Positions 1 through 8,816 are shown, counted from the stretch's first letter. The stretch is 42,786 bases of DNA from an uncultured Tolumonas sp. (GCA_937866945.1 CALMKU010000259.1:1-42786), one strand, 5' to 3'. Program-made: numbers and translations. The notes: generated from the letters alone by a model not told the origin.

Positions 1-28
1 TCTGGGTATCAGCACCATTAAATACGAA

Positions 29-57
29 GCCCTGCAGGTGACTGCAGGGCTTTTTTG
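29..57 (+). terminator. Rho-independent terminator of an upstream gene
   Basis: An 8-bp stem (GCCCTGCA / TGCAGGGC) with a 6-nt loop is followed by TTTTTT. It must end a plus-strand transcript that begins left of the window. The first 28 bases are too short to identify that gene: one frame stops at bases 19-21, but nothing recognisable is left. Confidence 0.85.
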
Positions 58-80
58 TTTATGCCTATTTTTCAATGCGT

Positions 81-89
81 TGGTATAAT
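81..89 (+). promoter_or_regulatory. Extended -10 promoter for the lipoprotein gene
   Basis: TGGTATAAT is an extended -10 element (TG, one base, then a perfect TATAAT), 33 nt before the start codon. No good -35 hexamer is visible at 16-18 nt, which is common for extended -10 promoters. The terminator just upstream means the gene needs its own promoter. Confidence 0.6.
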
Positions 90-122
90 CATCATCGGTC
101 GATGTTCTAAGGAAAGAAAGAT

Positions 123-563
123 ATGTGGCGGTTTGTATCGTTAGCTATGTGTATCACTATTGCAGGTTGCAGTAGTCAATCAACTCAGCAGCAAACTAGT
201 ACCTCGAAAGATCTTATTACGTCTAATACTGCTTTATATCTTCGTGGTGATATGACTAACTGGGAAGCTCGGGCAGAATATAGAGTTCAGCAAGTCTCAT
301 CCCGTTTGTATACCGTTAAAGCTGATCTATCTGAAGCAGGTAAAACATATCATTTTAAATTTGCAGATGCACAATGGCTACCCGCAGTGAATTATGGTGC
401 AGCGATTGATGATGCCACATTAACCTTGGATTCACCGGCGCCTATTCGCGCCTATAGCTGTCTAGATGAATTGACTTTTACACCTGAACAAGCGGGTAGA
501 TACGAGTTTGTGCTGGATTTACGGGGCAGGAAACCGGTAGCTATAGTCAAGTTGGCTCAGTGA
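123..563 (+). CDS. Small lipoprotein with a pullulanase/CBM48-like domain
   Basis: A 146-residue predicted lipoprotein. Residues 1-16 form a short lipoprotein signal ending in the lipobox IAGC, so Cys16 should be lipidated after export. A Ser/Gln/Thr-rich linker follows to about residue 35. The rest contains YLRGDMTNW, which resembles the immunoglobulin-like modules at the N-terminus of pullulanases and CBM48 proteins (typically YLRG..N.W). No catalytic glycosidase domain follows, so the module stands alone. GGAAAG lies 7 nt before the ATG. The gene is monocistronic, bounded by terminators on both sides. A glycan-binding role at the outer membrane is inference from the fold resemblance; the true function is unknown. 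Confidence 0.75.
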   Translation: MWRFVSLAMCITIAGCSSQSTQQQTSTSKDLITSNTALYLRGDMTNWEARAEYRVQQVSSRLYTVKADLSEAGKTYHFKFADAQWLPAVNYGAAIDDATLTLDSPAPIRAYSCLDELTFTPEQAGRYEFVLDLRGRKPVAIVKLAQ

Positions 564-579
564 GATAAAAATACATGAT

Positions 580-610
580 AAAAGAGGGAGGCATAACGCC
601 TCCCTCTTTT
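580..610. terminator. Bidirectional terminator between convergent genes
   Basis: A stem of 13 bp (AAAAGAGGGAGGC / GCCTCCCTCTTTT) with the 5-nt loop ATAAC. A-rich left and T-rich right flanks let it work for the lipoprotein gene on plus and the Tim44-domain gene on minus. Confidence 0.9.
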
Positions 611-636
611 ATTGTTTGAATCGATCTTAAATGGTA

Positions 637-1497
637 TTAATTATTTTCAATACCAACGATTAGCCATGGTGCATTTGCTGAAGATAAATTACGTTCCAAA
701 TGCCATACTTCTTTGATGTCTTCTTCAATGCCTTCAACTTCATCACGATAGCGGCCTTTGAATAGTACGCTAACTTGCGCATAATCAGCTTTGCGATCAG
801 CCCTAACTAATTCTGCATTGATAAACAGTACTTCAGTATGCTGGTTGCCGGCATAGCTAGCCCTTTCTTGTTTGAGCTCGTTATATAATTCAGGCGTTAC
901 GTATTCTTGAATTTTGGAAAAGTCATTTTCATTCCAAGCTGACTGTAATGTGCGATAGTGTTCGCAAGCGCCCTTGATAAACTCGGCAACATCAAATCCA
1001 GCAGGGAGGTCAAAAGGAACTGCATCTGAAGCTGGTGAAAATGAGGTACTGCCTGTGTATTCAGGTTTTTGGAATCCAGTATCAGTATTTTGTTTGGTCT
1101 GATATGGCATACCATATGCGGGTTGTGGTCCAGTTTGTATGGCTGGTTTTCTGCTTTTAAGAAAGCGGAAAATTAGAAAGGCAACGCCAGCCATCAGTAG
1201 AATGTCAAAAATCTGTAAACCATCAAAGGCTCCACTGCCCATAAGCCAAGCAAAGAGGCCACCGGCTAGTAAGCCGCCGAGCAGTCCGCCCATCAAGCCA
1301 CTTTTATTGGGTTGTGTTTGTTTGTTTACGCTTGGGTTAGCGGTGTTAGTTGTCTGGGTTGGTTGTGCTGGTGCTGTTTTATAGCTACGACCAAATGATT
1401 TGCTGCCGCCAAATTTTCTTGCTTCAGCATTCTCAGAAAAAAGAGAAATACTGAAAATGAGAGAAAAAATGGTAAGAAATGAGAAAAGCTTACGCAT
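637..1497 (-). CDS. Tim44-like domain membrane protein
   Basis: A 286-residue protein. Residues 1-27 look like a Sec signal peptide ending AEA. A Gln/Thr/Asn/Pro-rich linker follows, then a Gly-rich hydrophobic stretch (GGLLGGLLAGG) and a second hydrophobic segment (ILLMAGVAFLIF) at about residues 68-112, giving one or two membrane spans. The C-terminal part (about 165-286) has the Tim44/MRP-L45 look: FIKGACEHYRTLQSAW, then repeated beta strands and an ending that describes the protein's own load (VWHLERNL). Bacterial Tim44-domain proteins of this layout are common in Proteobacteria; their role is poorly known, and mitochondrial import function should not be carried over. It shares a bidirectional terminator with the lipoprotein gene and is transcribed alone. 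Confidence 0.8.
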   Translation of the reverse strand: MRKLFSFLTIFSLIFSISLFSENAEARKFGGSKSFGRSYKTAPAQPTQTTNTANPSVNKQTQPNKSGLMGGLLGGLLAGGLFAWLMGSGAFDGLQIFDILLMAGVAFLIFRFLKSRKPAIQTGPQPAYGMPYQTKQNTDTGFQKPEYTGSTSFSPASDAVPFDLPAGFDVAEFIKGACEHYRTLQSAWNENDFSKIQEYVTPELYNELKQERASYAGNQHTEVLFINAELVRADRKADYAQVSVLFKGRYRDEVEGIEEDIKEVWHLERNLSSANAPWLIVGIENN

Positions 1498-1529
1498 ACT
1501 GTTGTCCTTGATGGTTACATATACCTAAC

Positions 1530-1557
1530 ATCCTATCCTGAAGATGTAAACCGTCAA
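1530..1557 (-). promoter_or_regulatory. Candidate promoter of the Tim44-domain gene
   Basis: On the minus strand TTGACG (1552-1557) is followed after 16 nt by TAGGAT (1530-1535), close to sigma-70 consensus and about 33 nt from the start codon. Only the motif match supports it. Confidence 0.4.
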
Positions 1558-1630
1558 TTCAGTTAGTTAGCCGACATAGTTCGGTATAATCGAGTAATTG
1601 TTTTAAATCGTGTGTTTTCGTGCTTAAAAG

Positions 1631-1661
1631 AAAACCCCCGCATATCAAATGAGGGGGTTTT
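1631..1661 (-). terminator. Terminator of the first ptsG copy
   Basis: AAAACCCCC / GGGGGTTTT, a 9-bp stem around a 13-nt loop that can add a CAT/ATG pairing. On the minus strand it is followed by TTTTCTTTT. It could also stop plus-strand transcription (TTTTGTTGT). Confidence 0.8.
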
Positions 1662-1683
1662 GTTGTATCAGATCACAAATTTA

Positions 1684-3135
1684 TTAGTTTGCTTTGATCC
1701 ACTGATCCATATCAGTTTTTAAATTGTCTGATTTAGTACCAAAAATAGCCTGAACACCGGTACCCGCAATAACTACACCTGCAGCACCTAATGATTTCAG
1801 TTTGGTTTGATTCACATTTTCAGTGCTTTTTACACTAACGCGCAGACGAGTGATGCAAGCATCCAGATTGGTGATGTTATCTTTGCCACCGAAAGCATGT
1901 ACTAATTCACCAGCTAATTCTGAACCAACTAAAGCTGTATTCTCTGATGATTCTTCTTCACGACCTGGTGTTTTCAGATCTAGGAATTTTATAACGGCAC
2001 GGAATACGGTGTAATAAACAGCGGCATAGCATAGGCCAATCATTGGGAACATGATCAGGTTGCTACCTTTATTACCCAGCACACTCAGCACTAGGAAGTC
2101 GATCAGACCATGGGAGAAGCTGGTACCTGCGCTCATATCCAGTGTGATACAAACTACGAATGCCAGACCCGCTAATACTGCATGGATTGCATACAATACT
2201 GGTGCTACGAACATGAATGAGAATTCAATTGGTTCGGTAATACCGGTCAGGAATGAAGTCAAAGCTGCGGAGATCATGATACCGCCGACTTTAGCGCGAT
2301 TTTCTGGTTTAGCACTGTGCCAGATTGCAATAGCGGCTGCTGGCAGACCATACATTTTGAACAGGAAACCACCAGCCAGTTTACCAGCGGTTGGATCGCC
2401 AGCGATAAAGCGTGGAATATCACCGTGGAATACCTGACCTGCAGCGTTAGTGAATGAACCCACTTGCATTTGGAAAGGTACGTTCCAAATGTGATGTAAA
2501 CCAAATGGAACTAAAGCTCGTTCAACAATACCGTAGATACCAAATGCGAGAGTCGGATTCTGGTATGCAGCCCATTGTGAGAATAAGTCGATCGCGTGGC
2601 CAACTGGCGGCCAAATAAACGATAACACTACAGCTGCAATGATGACGGAAAAACCGGTAATGATAGGTACAAATCGTTTACCAGCAAAGAAGCCCAGATA
2701 TTCAGGCAGCTGAATGCGATAAAAACGGTTGAACATGTACGCTGCGATGGCTCCTGCAATGATACCACCCAGAACGCCTGTATTAGACATGTGCTCTACA
2801 GCAACCGCGTAGTCGGGCGCAGCAGGATCAAGACCGGCAATGAACGGCGCTGCCACAGTCATCGTTTTGGTCAAAATCGCATAACCAACAGTCGCTGCCA
2901 ATGCTGCAACACCGTCGTTATTGGTGAAACCCAAGGCAACACCAATGGCAAAAATCAATGCCATATTGCCAAATACAGCGCCACCAGCCTGTGCCATGAT
3001 TTGCGATACTACGGCTGGCAACCAGCTGAAGTTAGCAGAACCGACGCCAAGCAGGATACCTGCTACTGGTAGTACCGATACTGGTAACATCAGCGATTTA
3101 CCAATTTTTTGCAAATTTGCAAACGCGTTACTCAT
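1684..3135 (-). CDS. ptsG: PTS glucose transporter EIICB, copy 1
   Basis: Glucose-family PTS permease, 483 residues (E. coli PtsG about 477). It moves sugar across the inner membrane and phosphorylates it with phosphate from EIIA-Glc. The EIIC domain (about 1-390) opens with [10 protein letters not shown] and carries GLHHIWN and GITEPIEF, the conserved sugar-site motifs. The EIIB domain has [11 protein letters not shown], with the phosphocysteine near residue 427, and ends [14 protein letters not shown]. The reading frame runs 40 codons further upstream to 3255, but the ATG at 3135 has AGGAG 6 nt upstream and aligns with the start of copy 2, so I chose it. It is closely related to the gene just upstream. 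Glucose is most likely; N-acetylglucosamine or maltose specificity cannot be excluded from sequence alone. Confidence 0.93.
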   Translation of the reverse strand: MSNAFANLQKIGKSLMLPVSVLPVAGILLGVGSANFSWLPAVVSQIMAQAGGAVFGNMALIFAIGVALGFTNNDGVAALAATVGYAILTKTMTVAAPFIAGLDPAAPDYAVAVEHMSNTGVLGGIIAGAIAAYMFNRFYRIQLPEYLGFFAGKRFVPIITGFSVIIAAVVLSFIWPPVGHAIDLFSQWAAYQNPTLAFGIYGIVERALVPFGLHHIWNVPFQMQVGSFTNAAGQVFHGDIPRFIAGDPTAGKLAGGFLFKMYGLPAAAIAIWHSAKPENRAKVGGIMISAALTSFLTGITEPIEFSFMFVAPVLYAIHAVLAGLAFVVCITLDMSAGTSFSHGLIDFLVLSVLGNKGSNLIMFPMIGLCYAAVYYTVFRAVIKFLDLKTPGREEESSENTALVGSELAGELVHAFGGKDNITNLDACITRLRVSVKSTENVNQTKLKSLGAAGVVIAGTGVQAIFGTKSDNLKTDMDQWIKAN

Positions 3136-3373
3136 AAAAACTCCTGATGAGTGTTTGGATAAAGAAATCGGAATACTGAACATGCCAAGATAGTTAATGA
3201 AAATCGAAGCATAAATCGTAAGTTTGATTCTCGATGCAGGAGGTTTAAAAGGCAATGCCCAGGGTGTAAGTTATTATTAATAAGCTATTTTTTGGTTTCT
3301 GGTTGTTTCTTTTTATTTTCTAGTATTACTAAACACATCATATCGAAAGTAAATGTAATCAGTTTCTTTCTTG

Positions 3374-3399
3374 TTTTTTGTTTCATATGAAGCAAAAAA
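3374..3399. promoter_or_regulatory. 26-nt palindrome, candidate repressor operator
   Basis: The arms TTTTTTG and CAAAAAA flank a TTCATATGAA core, with only one mismatched pair in 26 nt. T-rich outer arms with a TTC..GAA core resemble sites of ROK-family repressors such as Mlc and NagC, which control ptsG and nagE in enterics. It lies about 240 nt before the start codon. The assignment to Mlc is inference. Confidence 0.45.
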
Positions 3400-3543
3400 T
3401 AAATACATCTAATCATCTGGGTGTTGGTTTAATCCCCGTGACTGGACAATAATGAGTAAAAATTTTATCCGTAATTAAATTATTAAAAATAGGAATTACT
3501 TATTAAATACCATTTAGGAAGTAAATCATTCTGTTAAATAAAA

Positions 3544-3563
3544 AACCCCTCCGAAGAGGGGTT
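3544..3563 (-). terminator. Terminator of the second ptsG copy
   Basis: An 8-bp stem (AACCCCTC / GAGGGGTT on plus) closes a TTCG tetraloop on the minus strand, followed by a run of T. It separates the two ptsG genes into independent transcripts. Confidence 0.9.
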
Positions 3564-3590
3564 AAAGATGAAACTGAATTTTCTTATCGA

Positions 3591-5033
3591 TTAGTTTGCT
3601 TTGATCCAATGGTCCATATCAGTTTTCAGATTGTCTGATTTGGTACCGAAGATAGCCTGAACACCAGAGCCTGCAACAACAACACCTGCAGCACCCAGTG
3701 ATTTCAGTTTAGATTGGTCAACTTTAGCAATTTCTTTAACACTTACACGCAGACGGGTGATACATGCGTCCAGGTTAGTAATGTTATCTTTACCACCGAA
3801 AGCCTGTACTAATTCACCTGCCAGATCAGAACCAGTCAGTGTTGATTCTTCAGATGATTCATCTTCACGACCAGGAGTTTTCAGATCCAAGGCTACGATT
3901 GCTACACGGAACACGGTGTAGTAGATCGCTGCGTAGATCAGACCGATAACTGGGAACATCCAGCCTTTTGTTGATTGAGAGAACAACACAATGAAGTCAA
4001 TCAAACCGTGAGAGAAGGTAGTACCGTGTTTCATGCCCAGCAGAATCATTACTACGAACGCAGAACCAGCCAGTAAAGCATGGATAGCGTACAGTACTGG
4101 CGCAACGAACAAGAACGCGAATTCGATTGGCTCAGTGATACCGGTCAGGAAAGAAGTCAGTGCTGCTGACACCATGATACCACCGATTTTAGCGCGGTTT
4201 TCTGGTTTAGCAGTGTGCCACATAGCGATAGCAGCTGCTGGCAGACCGTACATTTTGAACATGTAACCACCGGCCAAGTTGCCCGCTGTTGGGTCACCAG
4301 CGATGTAACGTGCAATTTCACCGTGGAATACCTGACCTGCAGCATTGGTGTATTCACCTACTTCGAAGAAGAATGGTGCGTTCCAAATGTGGTGCAGACC
4401 AAATGGGATCAATGAACGTTCAACGATACCGTAGATACCAAATGCCATTGCTGGATTCTGGTAAGCAGCCCAATGAGAGAATGCTTTGATAGCACCGCCG
4501 ATTGGAGGCCATACGAAAGCCAGTACTACACCAGCAGCAATAGCTACGATACCAGTTGATAGCGGAACAAATCGTTTACCGGCAAAGAAGCCCAAGTATT
4601 CAGGCAATTGAATGCGGTAGAAACGGTTGAACATGTATGCAGCGATACCGCCTGCGATAACGCCACCCAGAACACCTACGTTTGATACTTTATCTGCCTG
4701 AGCTGCAAAATCAGCAGCTGCAGGGTCTAAACCAGCCAGCAAAGGTGCAACAACAGTTACTGTTTTGGTCAGGATGAAATAGCCGACAGCTGCAGCCAGA
4801 CCTGCAACACCATCATTTTTAGTAAAGCCCAGTGCAACACCGATAGCGAACAACAGCGCCATGTTACCGAAAACGGCACCACCAGCTTGTTCCATAACGG
4901 AGGAGAGAGTGGCTGGCAAAACGCTGAATTTAGCTGCACCGACGCCCAGCAGAATACCTGCTACTGGCAGTACGGATACAGGCAACATCAGTGCCTTACC
5001 GACTTGTTGAAGACTTCCGAACAAATTTTTCAT
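3591..5033 (-). CDS. ptsG: PTS glucose transporter EIICB, copy 2
   Basis: A 480-residue paralog of the neighbouring PTS permease, with the same EIIC-EIIB order. It has [10 protein letters not shown] near the N-terminus, [15 protein letters not shown], and [11 protein letters not shown] with the phosphocysteine near residue 424. The two proteins are nearly collinear. Visible differences cluster in the periplasmic or loop segments ([11 protein letters not shown] here, [11 protein letters not shown] in copy 1) and in the part before EIIB. The start ATG has AGGAG upstream and matches family length. Because copy 1 has its own terminator and promoter region, the pair is a tandem duplication and not an operon. 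Which copy is the main glucose carrier cannot be told from sequence. Confidence 0.93.
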   Translation of the reverse strand: MKNLFGSLQQVGKALMLPVSVLPVAGILLGVGAAKFSVLPATLSSVMEQAGGAVFGNMALLFAIGVALGFTKNDGVAGLAAAVGYFILTKTVTVVAPLLAGLDPAAADFAAQADKVSNVGVLGGVIAGGIAAYMFNRFYRIQLPEYLGFFAGKRFVPLSTGIVAIAAGVVLAFVWPPIGGAIKAFSHWAAYQNPAMAFGIYGIVERSLIPFGLHHIWNAPFFFEVGEYTNAAGQVFHGEIARYIAGDPTAGNLAGGYMFKMYGLPAAAIAMWHTAKPENRAKIGGIMVSAALTSFLTGITEPIEFAFLFVAPVLYAIHALLAGSAFVVMILLGMKHGTTFSHGLIDFIVLFSQSTKGWMFPVIGLIYAAIYYTVFRVAIVALDLKTPGREDESSEESTLTGSDLAGELVQAFGGKDNITNLDACITRLRVSVKEIAKVDQSKLKSLGAAGVVVAGSGVQAIFGTKSDNLKTDMDHWIKAN

Positions 5034-5204
5034 ATTAGTGAGCTCCTGAGGAGTGTGCGTCCTGTTAATTTATTGAATACACGGGTTTCAATTTAGTGAA
5101 AGCCGCTTTTTATATTCTGTGTATTTCAACGAGGCTAATGATAGTGGAATTAATTAGATGAAGAAGGCAATAAATATAGAAACAGAATATAGATCACAAA
5201 GAAG

Positions 5205-5334
5205 ATTGTTTCTTATTTACTGCAAGAGAAACAATATAATCAATTATGTAACTCACTATAACTAATGTGTTTTTACATTCCGAGTTGTTACGCTGCATGT
5301 TTTAATTTATCTTTACGTTTCTAATTGAAACAAT
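5205..5334. promoter_or_regulatory. Repeated GAAACAAT/ATTGTTTC elements upstream of ptsG copy 2
   Basis: ATTGTTTC occurs at 5205-5212 and its inverse GAAACAAT at 5228-5235 and 5327-5334. The last forms GTTTC-N5-GAAAC. The same TTGTTTC half-site lies upstream of copy 1 (3303 and 3378), so these may be sites for one regulator acting on both genes. Confidence 0.4.
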
Positions 5335-5437
5335 ACGTAACATTTGTGCATTTAAATAAGCGATATGGAAAGTTTTATATATTGGGAAGTTTGGTTGGTA
5401 GGAAATTAATATGGGGGATTTCTGTCTAAATTAAAGT

Positions 5438-5468
5438 TCCGGCTGAAAAAATATTAATATCAGCCGGA
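5438..5468 (-). terminator. Probable ygfZ terminator
   Basis: TCCGGCTGA / TCAGCCGGA, 9 bp with a 13-nt A/T loop. On the minus strand it is followed by the U-rich ACTTTAATTT. It starts 22 nt after the ygfZ stop codon. Confidence 0.65.
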
Positions 5469-5490
5469 TGATGCTTAATTTATCTTTCAA

Positions 5491-6408
5491 TTATTCAAGA
5501 GAATATGGCAATGGACGTATGGAAAGTAATGAGTTCTCATCATCCACGATGCGAAATGTGCTATCTGAAGACGTATCAGCAGGGAGAATGATGCTAAGTA
5601 ACAGTTGGTCTTGTTCCTGCCATACATCCAGAATTGTGCCACTGGAACGCCAATGTTCACCCAATTGACGTTCTACAATGCTGTTCAGGCCGACGGATTT
5701 ACTGGCTTTTCCTTGCAGAATAAACAATGAGCGATTATTTATTCCCCGATATTTTGCGCGGGCGACAATCTCTTGCCCGGTGTAGCACCCTTTAGTGAAG
5801 CTGATCGCATTCAATGCGTGTAAATTAAGGGCCTGAGGGATGAATTCTGTCTGTGAAAACTTGTTAAGTTGAGGAATACCATCCAAAATTTCGAGTCCCC
5901 ACCAGTCGGTATTAGCGAGTTCAGGCAAGGCAATATGCGATAAATATTGCTTGGGTGCTACGAATAACCAGCGATCCGGGTTGACTTGGCATTTGGCGCC
6001 ATTAGAGTCAATCTTACTGAATGAAGCGATGTTCTCTCCAAGCCAACTATCCGTACCAGAACCTGCGATTCCAACGACATCAAATTCATTACTGACATCA
6101 GTGATGGTGAGCTTGGAAAAAACAGCATATTTTTTTAATTCGGCTAACTGAATTTCCGTCAGCTCTTTTTTATATAGAAGCAACAGATCATGCTCTCTTT
6201 TGAATAATCTGAATGCTGCGAGGACTTTTCCTTTCGGATTGCAGTGGGCACCAAGGCTGCTTTGTCCTGGTGTTAGTGCTGAAACATCACAAGTAACCTG
6301 ACCATTCAGATATTTGACTGCATCAGGACCTTCTAACCGGATCACTGTTACATCTTCCAGATGATATACACTGGGTTCAGAAGGAAATAAAAGTCGTTCA
6401 TTCATCAT
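5491..6408 (-). CDS. ygfZ: Folate-binding tRNA-modifying/Fe-S protein YgfZ
   Basis: A 305-residue GcvT-like protein. YgfZ binds tetrahydrofolate and supports assembly or repair of certain iron-sulfur enzymes, including the tRNA methylthiotransferase MiaB. The family signature KGCYTGQE is present (about residue 211), with the functionally essential cysteine inside it, and GPDAVKYLNGQVTCD is near the N-terminus. The open frame extends to 6438, but that ATG has no ribosome-binding site; the ATG at 6408 follows TGGAAAA, and 6405 is also possible. It lies divergent to sdhE with about 90 nt between, as in E. coli, where ygfZ sits beside sdhE-ygfX. All three genes relate to flavin or Fe-S enzymes. 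Confidence 0.9.
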   Translation of the reverse strand: MMNERLLFPSEPSVYHLEDVTVIRLEGPDAVKYLNGQVTCDVSALTPGQSSLGAHCNPKGKVLAAFRLFKREHDLLLLYKKELTEIQLAELKKYAVFSKLTITDVSNEFDVVGIAGSGTDSWLGENIASFSKIDSNGAKCQVNPDRWLFVAPKQYLSHIALPELANTDWWGLEILDGIPQLNKFSQTEFIPQALNLHALNAISFTKGCYTGQEIVARAKYRGINNRSLFILQGKASKSVGLNSIVERQLGEHWRSSGTILDVWQEQDQLLLSIILPADTSSDSTFRIVDDENSLLSIRPLPYSLE

Positions 6409-6500
6409 GGTTTTTTCCACATTGGGATGGTGATTCATGGTAAATAACGAGCTATTGTTTGTCAGCTTCTATTAGTAAGATTATCAAAGGAAATCATGGC

Positions 6501-6758
6501 ATGAATGCTGAGTTATCTAAGTTACGTTGGGCTTGTCGTCGGGGCATGCTTGAGTTGGATTCGATGCTGGCTCCCTTTTTAGAGCACCATTACCTTGATC
6601 TTTCTGCACCGTTGCAACAAGATTTCCAACGATTGCTCGAGTGTTCAGATATGGAGTTGTTTCGTTGTTTGTTAAGGGCTGAAACGCCATCAGACATATC
6701 ACTAGAATTGATTTTGGGAGTGATTCGTGAAAAACATCAGGCACGTTATTCGGGTTGA
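6501..6758 (+). CDS. sdhE: FAD assembly factor SdhE
   Basis: An 85-residue protein (E. coli 88). It helps attach FAD covalently to succinate dehydrogenase SdhA and fumarate reductase FrdA. The RGxxE motif needed for flavinylation is visible as RRGMLELD close to the N-terminus, and the protein is all-helical and acidic as expected. The frame is open from 6459, but the ATG at 6501 follows AAGGAAA and gives the family length. It overlaps ygfX by 32 nt, so the two are translationally coupled. The nearby nadB product is a homolog of SdhA but carries FAD non-covalently, so the link to it may be only positional. Confidence 0.92.
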   Translation: MNAELSKLRWACRRGMLELDSMLAPFLEHHYLDLSAPLQQDFQRLLECSDMELFRCLLRAETPSDISLELILGVIREKHQARYSG

Positions 6759-7122
6759 ATCATCGCATCATCATCAACTTTTTTTGCTGATTGGTCATAT
6801 CATCCTTGGCTGGTTAGCTTGGTCCTCATTACATGGCCATTTTTGGTTGTTGTTCTTTATTTTATGGGGATGCACACTCTTCTGGTCGTTATATCAGGCG
6901 AGCCATCGGCAATTTGTTTTGGAAATGCGCGGTGATGAAGTGTTTTGGGATGGTAAGTTTTATCACATGACACCCGCATCGCGGGTTGGTTATGGATTTA
7001 TCTGGTTGGTGTTAAAAGGTGGGCAGGGTGATAAACGCCTCCATTTATGGTTGTTTTCAGACAGTATGGATGAGGCTGAATACCGCCGGATTGCCCGGCG
7101 GATCAATATGCGAACTCAGTAA
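6727..7122 (+). CDS. ygfX: Inner-membrane protein YgfX (CptA)
   Basis: A 131-residue membrane protein with two close hydrophobic spans at about residues 18-55 ([14 protein letters not shown] and [15 protein letters not shown]). A soluble C-terminal part has [15 protein letters not shown]. The family always sits next to sdhE. In E. coli the pair was first described as a toxin-antitoxin system affecting FtsZ and MreB; later work favours a role linked to SdhE or to pigment production, so function is unsettled. The start is GTG, with GGGAG 6 nt upstream inside sdhE. Its 3' end overlaps the 3' end of nadB by 7 nt on the opposite strand. Confidence 0.85.
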   Translation: MKNIRHVIRVESSHHHQLFLLIGHIILGWLAWSSLHGHFWLLFFILWGCTLFWSLYQASHRQFVLEMRGDEVFWDGKFYHMTPASRVGYGFIWLVLKGGQGDKRLHLWLFSDSMDEAEYRRIARRINMRTQ

Positions 7123-8729
7123 TCCCCAGGGATCAAAATAGTCGGGGTAGGATTATCCTGTTGTTCAGGGTAATCCAAATTGTAATGTAAGCCCCTGGAC
7201 TCTTTACGCGCCATTGCAGAACGGACAATAAGTTCTGCAACTTGCAGCAAATTCCGCAGTTCTAGTAAATTATTCGATACTCGGAAGTTAGTGTAATACT
7301 CCTGTACTTCCTGCTTTAGCAAGTCAATACGGCGTTTCGCCCGTTCCAGTCGTTTGTTAGTGCGTACTATGCCGACGTAATCCCACATGAATAATCGTAA
7401 TTCATGCCAGTTATGCTGAATCACTACTTCCTCATCAGAATTACCAACCTGGCTTTCATCCCATGCCGGTAATGACGGCGGCATACTGCTCATTGGCAAG
7501 CGGGCTTTGATATCGTCAGCAGCGGATTGGGCAAAAACAATACATTCCAGTATTGAATTCGATGCCATGCGGTTAGCACCATGCAACCCGGTGTAAGACA
7601 CCTCCCCAATCGCATACAGACCGGGAATGTCGGTTTGGCCAAATTTATCGCTCATCACACCGCCGCAGGTATAGTGTGCAGCCGGCACCACTGGGATCGG
7701 TTGTTTAGTGATATCAATGCCGAGTTTCAGGCAGCGTTCATAAATAGTAGGGAAGTGCTTGCTAACAAATTCAGCCGGTTTGTGGCTGATGTCTAAAAAC
7801 ATGCAATCGGCGCCGAGACGCTTCATTTCATAATCGATGGCACGAGCGACGATATCTCGGGGCGCCAATTCTGCCCGCGGGTCAAAATCGGGCATGAAGC
7901 GTGAACCGTCAGGGCGCTTTAATAACGCCCCTTCACCACGTAAGGCTTCGGTCAGCAGAAAATTGCGGTCATCCGGATGGAAAAGTGTAGTTGGATGGAA
8001 TTGATTAAATTCCATGTTGGCAACCCGACAGCCCGCTCGCCAGGCCATCGCAATGCCATCACCAGAGCTGACATCAGGATTAGAGGTATATTGATACACC
8101 TTTGACGCACCACCCGTAGCTAACGCAACAAAACGGGCTTTGACTGTTTCAACCTGTTCTTTGGTCCGGTTCCAGATGTAGGCACCAAGAATGCGGTTGC
8201 CCGGAATGCCCAGTTTGCGAGTTGTGATCAGATCAACGGCATTAAAGCGTTCCATTAATTGAATATTCGGATGTTGGCGCACTCGATCAACGAGCGTGAC
8301 TTCAACCGATTTTCCTGTGGAGTCTGCTGAATGGAAAATCCGGCGGTGACTGTGACCGCCTTCGCGAGTTAAATGATAAGCAGGTTCGCCATCCTCCGAA
8401 GTTGCCTCTTCTTTATCGAATGGCACTCCTTGTTGAATCAGCCAGTCAATCGACTCTTTGGCATTTTCTGCAGTAAATTCTACAATTGCTTTATCACATA
8501 AACCGGCACCCGCGATCAGTGTGTCATTCACGTGAGATTCGACGCTATCTGTCTCTTCAGCAACAGCAGCGATGCCTCCCTGGGCATAATAGGTAGCCCC
8601 TTCACTTAAGGGCCCTTTGCTCAATACCATCACTTTTGCATGATCTGCTAAGCGTAATGCTAAAGTGAGGCCTGCGGCACCACTGCCAATGATCAAAACA
8701 TCGCAGGAGTATTCAACATTCTGTTTCAT
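7116..8729 (-). CDS. nadB: L-aspartate oxidase NadB
   Basis: A 537-residue FAD enzyme (E. coli 540). It oxidises L-aspartate to iminoaspartate, the first step of de novo NAD synthesis. The dinucleotide-binding GSGAAG is at residues 15-20. [17 protein letters not shown]-type residues ([11 protein letters not shown]), FHPTTL and AAHYTCGG follow in the order of the SdhA/FrdA/NadB family. The frame has an ATG three codons earlier (8738); I chose 8729 because the length from start to [10 protein letters not shown] equals the E. coli protein. It is divergent from rpoE, as in E. coli. No terminator is seen between it and the convergent ygfX. Confidence 0.96.
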   Translation of the reverse strand: MKQNVEYSCDVLIIGSGAAGLTLALRLADHAKVMVLSKGPLSEGATYYAQGGIAAVAEETDSVESHVNDTLIAGAGLCDKAIVEFTAENAKESIDWLIQQGVPFDKEEATSEDGEPAYHLTREGGHSHRRIFHSADSTGKSVEVTLVDRVRQHPNIQLMERFNAVDLITTRKLGIPGNRILGAYIWNRTKEQVETVKARFVALATGGASKVYQYTSNPDVSSGDGIAMAWRAGCRVANMEFNQFHPTTLFHPDDRNFLLTEALRGEGALLKRPDGSRFMPDFDPRAELAPRDIVARAIDYEMKRLGADCMFLDISHKPAEFVSKHFPTIYERCLKLGIDITKQPIPVVPAAHYTCGGVMSDKFGQTDIPGLYAIGEVSYTGLHGANRMASNSILECIVFAQSAADDIKARLPMSSMPPSLPAWDESQVGNSDEEVVIQHNWHELRLFMWDYVGIVRTNKRLERAKRRIDLLKQEVQEYYTNFRVSNNLLELRNLLQVAELIVRSAMARKESRGLHYNLDYPEQQDNPTPTILIPGDY

Positions 8730-8757
8730 AAGTATCATTGGCCTTGATGAGGAAAGC

Positions 8758-8763
8758 TTTATA
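8758..8763 (-). promoter_or_regulatory. Candidate -10 of nadB
   Basis: TATAAA on the minus strand, 29 nt before the nadB start, in CTAGTATAAAG. No convincing -35 is seen. Confidence 0.35.
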
Positions 8764-8816
8764 CTAGCCCAACTGATGGTCAGGTACAGCCCGGATCACG
8801 TTTTTTTACGGAGAAC

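Larger units (their letters stand above)
3136..3590. other. AT-rich region upstream of ptsG copy 1
   Basis: This 455-nt stretch has no credible gene. It holds the ribosome-binding site of copy 1, TTGTTTC at 3303-3309, a near-perfect 26-nt palindrome at 3374-3399, and the terminator of copy 2 at 3544-3563. Its length and AT content fit a regulated promoter, though I could not fix the transcription start. Confidence 0.7.
5034..5490. other. AT-rich region upstream of ptsG copy 2
   Basis: A 457-nt stretch with no credible gene. It contains an ATTGTTTC / GAAACAAT inverted pair at 5205-5235, a second inverted pair GTTTC-TAATT-GAAAC at 5317-5331 and the ygfZ terminator at 5438-5468. A possible minus-strand -10 (TATAAA, near 5110) lies about 75 nt before the gene, but no -35 is convincing. 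Confidence 0.65.

Noticed and set aside
1-28. 3' end of a tRNA or rRNA (the string CACCA occurs)
   Set aside because: The bases before it do not fit a T-arm and acceptor stem, and no partner strand is visible. The fragment is too short to call.
5435-5441. Minus-strand GGAACTT, a possible second sigma-E promoter
   Set aside because: No TCTGA-like -10 lies at 15-17 nt, and it overlaps the ygfZ terminator.
6459-6500. Longer sdhE start at 6459
   Set aside because: It adds 14 residues absent from the family and has no ribosome-binding site, while 6501 follows AAGGAAA.
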